64,000 bases of DNA from Lampris incognitus (lineage: Eukaryota > Chordata > Actinopteri > Lampriformes > Lampridae). The stretch spans positions 51,671,032-51,735,031 of the forward strand of contig NC_079215.1 of assembly GCF_029633865.1 (NCBI RefSeq). Direction: 5' to 3'. A program made the translations under genes and the position numbers. Under the pieces are notes generated by a model. The model was not told the DNA's origin. It saw nothing but the letters and a program-made list of their open reading frames with translations, and did not search any database. Below are positions 56,028 to 64,000 of the stretch, one piece after another (the first letter of the stretch is position 1; every line of letters begins with the position of its first letter).

Positions 56028-57267
56028 AATGCTGTGAATGTCTCTTTGTATGAATTTTAAAGTGTCCAAAGTCTTGAGTCGAAGGTTGAATCCGAATCTG
56101 ACCCGTTGGGATCAGATCTAGTCAAGGCAGTTTTGTCTAAGAGCTCTTGGAATCTGAGAATGTCTCAGGATGACGTGCACGTATGTGTCACTGTGCCACT
56201 CAGTCTGACTGACACAGTCTCACCACAAGGCCGATGGTGGTCAAACTCCTGTTCTAGTAGGTTGATCCGCAATCCTGGAAATCCAATTTGGGTAGCTCGC
56301 CATCTATTGAGATCGGGATCGTCCCTGTGGTGGTTCTTGATGGAATCAAAAGACCTGACCTGAACATAAACAGGTTCAGCTCATCTCTATTTTGTTTGTT
56401 GTACAACACAATCACTCACTCTAAATTCAACAATGTACTGCTGAACACAATACATTCATGTAAGTATTCAATTCAAATACATATTATCAAATTATATAGT
56501 AATATCTAATCTATAAACTATATTATCTGGAACTATTCAACATACTGCTAAATGGTGACCCATAACCATGTATGGCAACAGTATGGCAACAGTTGGCTAC
56601 GTTAACCAACATTAGCTAGGTCCAACAACACACAGTGAATTACTTCCCGCCTATTTCCGATTGCAGTAATATGCAAATAGTACTATTAAATTCACTCTTT
56701 AACCTTCCCAAACGGTTCCAGTTCCAACATACAACATCTTATAAACATACTACATTAATTGCTTATGACATATTTGCAAGAAATTAACTTAAAACGATCC
56801 ACCATGCTAATGTGGAGATCTAGCAATGAAAAGCAGCTAGCTAGCCTAGCTTAGCTTTAGCTTACCGAGTCCCAGCAAGGCACACACAAAAGAAAAGATG
56901 AAACCGAGGTTTCCAGCGTCCTTGCGTTCTGTGGTTTTTATACTTCACTTTACTATTGAATACAATACTTTCTAATTCGTTCTGCTCAACTCTGTTGACA
57001 GAAATAAACTCGCGTTTATTTCACCAGCAAGCAACACTGGTTCAACCAGCTCAAACCGGCATGCATGTTGAACTAGAAAACGTACTTCCTGTTTTCAAAA
57101 TAAAAGTCCTTCATTATTTATGAAGGTAAAAATGTCTGAAATCAATAAGTAGCTCAGCTATAATGCAACTGACATAATATAAAATTAAATCACTCCTCAA
57201 ATCATATGAAAATATTAACCATAATCTTTAGTTAATAATTGTATCTTGTTTAACCATTCATTCTGTA
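56028..57267 (-). repeat. 1.24-kb direct repeat, copy 2 (LTR-like, upstream of gag)
   Basis: Matches 51535-52788 almost base for base. In the element's own (reverse) orientation it lies upstream of gag, in the 5' LTR position, but no primer-binding site separates it from gag-coding sequence. Confidence 0.8.
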
Positions 57268-57929
57268 AACCCAAATACTTCACTGGGTTACACTCATATA
57301 TCTCCTGTCTACTGGACAGCCCTTTAGGGTACTGAATTTCATAGTCATGCTGTTTGGAGCCTCTCCATCACAAGTTGTGACAGTAGCTTTCTTCTAATGA
57401 TGTTTGAGCATTGAGCCACCGGCTGCTTGTAACCCTGAGTTACATAGTAAAATAATAACCATAATGATAATAATAATAATAATTAATAATAATTTGTAAA
57501 TGACCAGCAACAACTAAATAAGATATAGTCATCCAAAATAGTGATAAAAGAAACAGCTTTATAATAAAAAAAATTGCAATCGAATGCAATTCCAGAATAA
57601 AAAGAAATTAATACATGAATGGATAAACTCTTTGAAGGCAGTACAGAAGAAAAAAGAAAACCCTTGATGAAAGTGACTGAGCTAGGTTTTCATGGGCTAA
57701 AATTGATTATAATAAAAGAAATGTAGTGGGAATTGTAGAACTAATCAATATAAAGATGAGTTGACAGAGGGATTTGTAAGCCAATGAGAATGGCAGTACT
57801 CATTATGAGTTGGCCGACTAAGCAAGTCAGCTGGTAGGACAGCCTTCATTTCCTTTTACAGACAGAAAATTAGGAGCAGCCTTCCTTTTCGAGACAAGCC
57901 AAATTGACAATGGACGAGTGACTATTTCT

Positions 57930-59538
57930 TTAAAGCACATCCATATAGGCTAGCCCCCTCTAAGTTGCAGAGTTTGAGGGAGGAGCTGTCTTACATGTTG
58001 GAGATAGGAGCTATAGAACGTGGGCAGAGTGAATGGAGTTCTCCCATAGAGCTTGTTCCGAAGCTAGACTATACTTTGAGACCATGTATTGACTACTGGA
58101 AGGTAAACCATGTGACCAAGGTGGATACATTTCCTATTCCTTGATTAGAGGACTGTATAGATAGGATTAGGAGAGCCGAAGTCATATCCAAATTAGATCT
58201 ATTGAAAGGGTATTAGCAGGTGCCATTGACTCCTAAGGCCAAAGAAATATTGGCTTTTGTTACTCCTGAAGGTCTATATCAGTGTTACTCTTTACGCGGC
58301 TCGCGAGCTGCAATGTGGCTCGTGAGACTTTGTTTTGCGCATCCACTGATAACAATAAGAACATAGCTATTACTTACTTCTATAGGTTCCATTTGTGTCC
58401 TGTTTTAGCACGTTGAAATGAATTATTCAGCAGATAGCAGCATACTGAAGTTACGTCAAAGAACGTAGGCTACGTAACAGCGTGGGATCATGGGTAGACA
58501 TATAGCCTATGTGTGTAGCTTTGTATTTGCGAAATGTTTTGCAAGCTCTGTGGCTCTTTGAGGAATGGTCTTACTCATAAGTGGCTCTCCTAAGAAAATT
58601 AGTGAGTACCACTGTCTATATCTATGTAACGTTCTCCCGTTTGGGATGAAAAATGTACAGGCCACATTCCGGGGGCTTATGAACAGCCTTACCAATGGGA
58701 CTAGCGTGGTAGTCACGTATAATGATGATGTTGTCGTATTTAGTAGTTCATGGAAAGAACACCTTGTGCATCTGCGGCAGCGCTTTGAAAAACTTCAGGA
58801 GGCTGGACTGGTAGTAAACTTGCCCAAGTGTGAGTTTGGCAAGGGGCAAGTGATGTACTTGGGACATCAGGTGGAACAGGGGAAGGTCATGCCACGTCAG
58901 GCCAAGGTGGAGACCATTTTGGGCCTCCCCCCACAGAGAAACTGCTGTGAGGTACAGTGGGTGTTGGGTATATGCGGGTTGTACAGATGTTTTGTGCCCA
59001 ATTTTGCTGCAGTCGCTGCTCCTTTAACCAGTCTCCTAAAGAAGGATATAAATTTTGCTTGGACTGATGTTTGCAAGCAGGCTTTTGCAGGAGTAAAAGC
59101 CATTTCGGCCTGTGAGCCTGTGCTGGTTCCCCAGATTTTGAGGCCCTGTTTAAGTTGGTGGTAGACTCTTGTAATGTTGAGAGTGGGGCCGTGCTTCTGC
59201 AGTCTGATGTGGCCGGACTGGATACGCATTTGGCTTATTTTTCAAAAAAGCTCAATAAACATCAGAGCGCCTACTCCACCATAGAGAAAGAAGCTTTGGG
59301 TCTGGTTCTGGCTGTTAAACATTTTGAGGTTAATGTGTCCCATGCCGGCCAAGAGGTTGAAGTCTACCCGGATCATAATCCCCTCACTTTTCTTGCTCAG
59401 TTTCAGACCTCCAACCAGAAGGTGTTCACGTGGGCCTTGATACTGCAGCCCTATAGTCTAGTGGTGCGGCATGTGGCAGGGAATGATAACATCTTGACTG
59501 ACGCGCTCTCCTCCATGCCTGTGGAGGGCCCTACCTGA
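57930..59538 (+). pseudogene. Second Gypsy-type pol, split by a hAT MITE
   Basis: On the + strand: HPYRLAPSKLQSLREELSYM (57940), EWSSPIELVPKLDYTLRPCI, ISKLDLLKGY, FVTPEGLY (to 58279); the frame is cut by a 335-bp insertion and resumes at 58615 with LPFGMKNVQATFRGLMN, TYNDDVVVFSSS, LVVNLPKCEFG, ICGLYRCFVPNFAAVAAPL; after a frame change near 59150, RNase H follows (AYSTIEKEALGLVLAVKHFE, YPDHNPLTFL, VRHVAGNDNILTDALS). No integrase. Opposite strand and different subfamily from the 51-57 kb element. Confidence 0.85.
58280..58614. mobile_element. Non-autonomous hAT element (335 bp)
   Basis: Ends CAGTGTTACTC and, in reverse, CAGTGGTACTC (10 of 11). TCTATAT is duplicated on both sides (8-bp window GTCTATAT / TCTATATC), as expected for hAT. 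Removing it restores the Gypsy frame between EGLY and LCNVLPFG. Confidence 0.85.
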
Positions 59539-60056
59539 ATAACCGCTTTGAGTGTCTGAACTCACTTTTATGCTTTCCTCATGTTTGTTCTCCTGAAAGG
59601 AGTTTAGTTTGCCCTCTCTGGTGGTGTTTATCTGCCCTTCTGAGAGGAAGATTTTTGTTAAATCTGTTACCGTTCACAGATGTTTCGAAATTGTCCAATA
59701 GTGTATTTGTAAATATTATGGTGAAGGGTATTCAATATTTCCATCGGTCACGTGACTTCCTCGTTGCTGCCATGTTGGATCACACACAACCTAGCTCTGG
59801 ATACGTGTAGCAACCGTTTGTTTATTCTATGCAACATGTGTTCCAGCCCTTGTTTTTGCTCGAAAGTGCATTTTATAAGTTAAGAAACGTTAATTCTTAC
59901 TTCATAAAATTATTGCCTGCTGCCATTTGTTATCTAGGTAACAGTTTTTTAAAATGTGATAAGTACCTGGCTCTGACAGAAGTAGGAAAAATTCTTCAAG
60001 TTAGTGCCTACCGTTTTAGGCCATAAGCCTACCCAATGAAGAGGAGTTCATCAATC

Positions 60057-60310
60057 ATGATTAACTTTTGTGCAATTGTTGGGTGTTCAAACAGAATTGG
60101 AAGGGACAAGAAATCCTTTTTCAGATTACCACAAGTTATCACACATTAAGGTGAAGATGCACAATTAATTTCAGAAGAGAGATGAGCTGTGTGGTTGGCT
60201 CGGATTAGCAGATCAGATTTGTCCGGCTAACATTTGCCCATCCTTTTTTTAAATTATCCAGGGATGGAGGGCTGTTTCATTCATTCATTCTTTGTGAGTG
60301 GCTTACCTGG
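60057..60310 (+). pseudogene. THAP zinc-finger exon, decayed
   Basis: MINFCAIVGCSNRIGRDKKS-FFRLPQV is the start of a THAP domain (C-x4-C, then the conserved FFRLP). After a stop, LISEER..VWLARISRSDL and a degraded SFIHSFFVSGLPGK continue in the THAP order, the second CxxH pair being mutated. THAP domains bind DNA in transposases (P element, Kolobok) and in host proteins. Confidence 0.65.
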
Positions 60311-60550
60311 AAAGAAGTAAGATAAGAAATTATAATTGAATAGCATTTAAAGTAGGCATCTAAAGTATCAAATGAATTGCACATTACTTGTTAATAATTA
60401 AAGCAAATGATATCAAAATAAACAATGAAAGCGACATTTGTTTAAGTTTGGACAATAACTCTAACCCCTGCTTTATTGAACAGTGTCCATTTCAAATGAA
60501 TGCATAGAATGCACAGAAGAATGAAATATTTTCTCAAGTTATCTTACCCT

Positions 60551-60895
60551 TCAGTGAACAAGGATGTTCCCATTAGGGGCTTTAAGCAATGATATTTCTT
60601 TAACCCATCCACACAAAAATTGATTGTAGATCTCTAGACTCTTGAAATTCTTGAGTTCTTCATGGGTGTAGGTACTCTTTGTAAATAGCAGGTAGTTCAC
60701 AATATCTGGATATGTTATTGTAAGATATTCAGCCAGGCTTGTGGTCCAGCTCTTTTTAGGAACAACATATGGATCCATGCCATCCACTAAGCTTATCTTC
60801 TCTCGATATCGGTTTTTTGCTTTTGGCTCGAGCGAATCAAAATAGTTCTTTAGACATGTCATTATAGGCCTAAATGATTGAATCCCAAATAGCAA
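60551..60895 (-). pseudogene. Fragment of a SWIM/YqaJ-type transposon protein
   Basis: The 114-codon reverse frame contains YFDSLEPKAKNRYREKISLV, DPYVVPKKSW, YPDIVNYLLFTKSTYT and LEIYNQFLCGWVKEI, a pattern seen in the N-terminal exon of large teleost proteins that continue with a SWIM zinc finger and a YqaJ-like nuclease. A GTAAGA donor-like site lies just past its end (about 60545). The downstream exons are absent. Confidence 0.45.
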
Positions 60896-61109
60896 GCAAA
60901 GAGCAAAATTTCTTTTAGTAAGTCTGAGCCAGCAAGGTACTTCTCAAGTAAAAAAAACAAACAAAACTTTTCCCTAGATAACAAATGGCAACAGACAATA
61001 ATTTTACAAAGTAAGAATTAACTTTTAACTTTTAAACGCACTTTCGAGCACAAAGCGGTGAGAACACACGTTGCATAGAATAAACAAACAGTTGCTACTA
61101 TGGAGGTAG

Positions 61110-61640
61110 ATTTGTCTTTTTATTATCCAATCAAAAAATAAGACACTTCAATCAAAAAATATATTTTCAATCAAAAAATAACTCACCTCAATCAAAAAAA
61201 ATATTTTAAATCAAATAAAAAATGTGTTTGAATGCAAAAAAATATTTGAGATCCAAAAATTGCATTTGAAAACTTATTTTCTTTGATTGAAAATTTTTTT
61301 TGATTGAAATGAGTTATTTTTTGTTTGAAAATATTTTTTTTGATTAAACTGAATTATTTTTCGATTGAAGTGATTTTTTTGTGTTTGGGCCATTTTATGG
61401 GTAGGACATTTGTGTTTTAATTTTCCAATAAAAAAAATAACGATTCAATAAAAAAAATATTTTTTTAAAAAAAAACTTCGATCCCCAAAAATATTTTCAA
61501 AAAAAAACTGACTCACAAAAATGTATTCAAACCCCTTTTTTTCTTTGATTGAACAACATATTTTTGGGTTGATCTTTTGGTTGAATTTTTTTTTTTTTGA
61601 TTGAAACTTTTTTTTGTGGAGTCCTTCGCCTTTGAGTTTC
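61110..61640. repeat. AT-rich palindromic repeat region
   Basis: Units like 'caatcaaaaaataactc' at 61120-61245 recur inverted at 61275-61400 ('gagttattttttgtttg', 'ttttttgattgaa'), and a second, looser set lies at 61420-61620. It could fold into a long imperfect hairpin. No coding content. Confidence 0.65.
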
Positions 61641-62329
61641 GAAGCGAGTGAAATTCAAACTTCATTTTTTGAAGCACATTGCCCACGGTGGGCGGGTGCT
61701 TCCTCATTGGGCAGACGTTTTGAGTGACAATTGTCTACAGCAATGACGTTTGACAGGATCGGATGCTCGCGTCAAACACTTCCTGTCAAAGTGCCATCTG
61801 CAATTCATCGCAGTAACTCGTTCAGACTTTCCACAATAATGTAAGTATTGGTTGAATTAATAGTCCACGGCAAAGTTATTTCATGGGGTAAATATATTGT
61901 CTACAATAGCCTAGAGCAACGAGAGCGGTTTTTGTGTATATGCAGGGTAGAATACCATTTCGATAGAACCTAAGTTAGGTCTAGCTACGTCTTCGTAGCC
62001 AACCAGTGCACATTGGATGAACGTTAGCCAACGTTAGCTGCGTAACGCCGTTACAACTAGTTTCAAACTTCAGATTTCACAAATTAAATAGGCTAGCTAA
62101 CTAGCTATGCATTGTGGTTTGAAAGTAACATTAATCTACTGAAATTTTGACATTATTTTATCTAATTGCACTTCTTTTCACTTGGCTAAATCTGCAGGAC
62201 AGCTAGGCTAACGTTATCACAGGGGGCTGACAGTGCAGCAGATAGCATGTTTGAAGTGTTTTGATAGGCTTCAAGAACGGGGAGCAAAGCGACTCCAAAG
62301 AGGATAAATATCTGAGTTTCATCACCAGC
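61641..62329. other. Unassigned sequence
   Basis: No gene or clear repeat recognised. Contains 'ctagctaactagcta' short palindromes. Confidence 0.4.
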
Positions 62330-62475
62330 CAGTCAGACTAGCTTGGTCTAGTCAGAAAGGCACGAACTGAGGAAGCCTCTTGGATGAGAGGCGAAACGTC
62401 TTCACGGATATATACCAAGTCCAGTTGCACTTGATTCAACTCCTTTGGATAACCATGACCTGGATGAATGAGAAC
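62330..62475 (+). repeat. Dispersed teleost repeat (GATGAGAGGCGAAACGTCTTC family)
   Basis: 'gaagcctcttggatgagagg' and 'cgaaacgtcttcacgg', then 'caagtccagttgcacttgattcaac', is a common fish repeat similar in layout to the Penelope-like tails at 3635, 16911 and 18481 (ATGAG.G..GAAACG followed by a 'gattcaac' block). Confidence 0.55.
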
Positions 62476-62861
62476 ATTCACAGACCTGCCTGCGTTTGAG
62501 TGTCGCGCTGTGTCCCAAGCTGTTGATACACTGAACATTCCGTGCGGCGCAGTGGGTGGTCCCTTAAAAATAGCCCATCAGGCTCATAACTTTAGTGGCA
62601 AAGGACAAGACTTAATAATAATAGGCTAATAATAATAATGCATGACCACAGTGTTCCCATGCAATAAGGCATGTATTTCAGCTTCCATTTGACTGTTTCT
62701 GTGCAGGCGTTTTTTTTGTGTTTTTTTTTTTACCCACTCGGGACAGGGGAAGGGGGTCGGGGTCGTGGGGGCCAGCTGGGGGGCCGTGCTCTGACCAATG
62801 GGGGCTGTGGACCCCCTGGCCCCCACGTGGCCACGCCCCTGTTTACAAGACAGTACAAGCC

Positions 62862-62998
62862 TGTTTCATGCCATAAGCAATCATCAGCTGTCAACAAATC
62901 TACACGGGAAAGAACATACCATTTTCTGCCTCGTCATGCACATCACGTGCACAACGTCCAATGGAGAAGGGAGAGGTGCGACATTCAAAATTTCAGGA
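62862..62998 (+). repeat. Dispersed repeat shared with 44960-45115
   Basis: Same block order as 44960-45115 ('gcctgtttcatgccataagcaatcat', 'gggaaagaacata', 'cacatcacgtgcacaacgtcc') in the same orientation. Confidence 0.6.
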
Positions 62999-63113
62999 GC
63001 TCTGCTCCTTTTCAATCATGGAATGTGTAAATTGATATGTGTTTGATTATGAATTGCTTGTTTTTGTGTGGAGCTGTGCATTACCATGAGTGAAATAAAT
63101 AGTAATGATATAT

Positions 63114-64000
63114 ATACACTCACCGGCCACTTTATTAGGCACACCTGTCCAACTGCTCGTTAACGCAAATTTCTAATCAGCCAATCACATGGCAGCAACT
63201 CAATGCATTTAGGCATGGTCAAGACGATCTGCTGCAGTTCAAACCGAGCATCAGAATGGGGAAGAAAGGTGATTTAAGTGACTTTGAACGTGGCATGGTT
63301 GTTGGTGCCAGACGGGCTGGTCTGAGTATTTCAGAAACTGCTGATCTACTGGGATTTTCACGCACAACCATCTCTAGGGTTTACAGAGAATGGTCCGAAA
63401 AAGAGAAAATATCCAGTGAGCGGCAGTTCTGTGGGCGAAAATGCCTTGTTGATGCCAGAGGTCAGAGGAGAATGGCCAGACTGGTTCGAGCTGACAGAAA
63501 GGCAACAGTAACTCAAATAACCACTCATTACAACCGAAGTATGCAGAAGAGCATCTCTGAACGCACAACACGTCAAACCTTGAGGCAGATGGGCTACAGC
63601 AGCAGAAGACCACACCGGGTGCCACTCCTGTCTGCTAAGAACAGGAAACTGAGGCTACAATTCGTACAGGCTCACCAAAATTGGACAATAGAAGATTGGA
63701 AAAACGTTGCCTGGTCTGATGAGTCTCGATTTCTGCTGCGACATTCGGATGGTAGGGTCAGAATTTGGCGTCAACAACATGAAAGCATGGATCCATCCTG
63801 CCTTGTATCAACGGTTCAGGCTGGTGGTGGTGGTGTAATGGTGTGGGGGATATTTTCTTGGCACACTTTGGGCCCCTTAGTACCAATTGAGCATCGTGTC
63901 AACGCCAAAGCCTACCTGAGTATTGTTGCTGACCATGTCCATCCCTTTATGACCACAGTGTTCCCATCTTCTGATGGCTACTTCCAGCAGGATAGCGCGC
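63114..64000 (+). mobile_element. Tc1/mariner-type transposon, cut by window edge
   Basis: Starts in TATA-rich sequence with the terminal repeat ACTCACCGGCCACTTTATTA, well known from fish Tc1-like elements; a 5' leader of about 140 bases precedes an uninterrupted transposase frame. The right terminal repeat lies beyond the window. Confidence 0.88.
63256..64000 (+). CDS. Tc1-like transposase (open to window edge)
   Basis: A cut-and-paste DDE transposase. From ATG 63256 the frame is open for 248 codons to the window end with no stop or frame change. N-terminal paired-type helix-turn-helix regions are visible ([36 protein letters not shown]; and [21 protein letters not shown]), then the catalytic part with first Asp in WSDESRF (residue 155) and second Asp in YFQQDSA (residue 246), the usual Tc1 spacing of about 90. 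The catalytic Glu expected 35 residues on is outside the window. Start chosen because [13 protein letters not shown] is the family's N-terminus. An open frame is rare among fish Tc1 copies and suggests a young insertion. Confidence 0.88.
   Translation, partial: MGKKGDLSDFERGMVVGARRAGLSISETADLLGFSRTTISRVYREWSEKEKISSERQFCGRKCLVDARGQRRMARLVRADRKATVTQITTHYNRSMQKSISERTTRQTLRQMGYSSRRPHRVPLLSAKNRKLRLQFVQAHQNWTIEDWKNVAWSDESRFLLRHSDGRVRIWRQQHESMDPSCLVSTVQAGGGGVMVWGIFSWHTLGPLVPIEHRVNAKAYLSIVADHVHPFMTTVFPSSDGYFQQDSA

Larger units (their letters stand above)
59808..61097. mobile_element. Two-gene DNA transposon remnant with ~140-bp TIRs (THAP and SWIM-type protein)
   Basis: 59808-59950 and the reverse of 60963-61097 are about 85 % identical by eye (TAGCAAC.GTTTGTTTATTC, GCTCGAAAGTGC, GCCATTTGTTATCTAGG). 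Between them lie a decayed THAP exon on + and a frame of a SWIM/YqaJ-type teleost protein on -, each starting next to one TIR and running inward. At 1.3 kb it must be an internally deleted copy. Kolobok-group elements encode THAP and, in some, YqaJ-like proteins, so that is a candidate class; no TTAA duplication was established. Confidence 0.6.

Overview
This window is vertebrate nuclear DNA, almost certainly from a teleost fish. It holds three multi-exon, GT-AG-spliced genes on the + strand, embedded in a dense and varied transposon load typical of ray-finned fish (Rex3-type and L2-type LINEs, tRNA-derived SINEs, Penelope-like, Gypsy, hAT, Tc1/mariner and MITE elements, long TG/TA/GA microsatellites). 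Coordinates of spliced genes are genomic spans; exons are listed in the evidence.

Layout. (1) 1-7.6 kb: the last five coding exons of hgsnat (lysosomal heparan-alpha-glucosaminide N-acetyltransferase); the last intron is filled by SINEs, a MITE and LINE/Penelope remnants. (2) 8.4-19.6 kb: complete rbpj (CSL, the Notch-pathway DNA-binding factor), 11 exons encoding 500 residues, with a 6.1-kb intron carrying a decayed L2-type LINE and a Harbinger-like MITE. (3) 19.6-24.3 kb: rbpj 3' region and GC-rich 5' region of the next gene. (4) 24.3-44.9 kb: the first ten coding exons of stim2 (ER calcium sensor), through EF-hand, SAM, transmembrane and the CAD/SOAR region; its 3' exons are not in the window. 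The 12.8-kb intron 1 contains a nested stack: a hairpin repeat, into which a 2.7-kb TIR element with a FLYWCH-domain ORF and a Rex3 retrotransposon are inserted. (5) 45-64 kb: a transposon graveyard, probably inside the next stim2 intron: Penelope-like GIY-YIG remnant, two hAT transposase remnants, a Gypsy gag-pol flanked by 1.24-kb direct repeats, a second Gypsy pol split by a hAT MITE, a two-gene THAP / SWIM-type element with ~140-bp TIRs, and an open Tc1-like transposase running off the right edge.

The three host genes act in unrelated places (lysosome, nucleus, ER membrane), so no common pathway is implied; rbpj and stim2 are also chromosomal neighbours in human (4p15), whereas human HGSNAT is on chromosome 8. 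The most interesting material is the FLYWCH element at 25.74-28.43 kb, whose ends carry about sixteen alternating copies of a 16-bp motif and whose only ORF stops where the catalytic core of a Mutator-like transposase would begin, and the THAP/SWIM convergent two-gene element at 59.8-61.1 kb.
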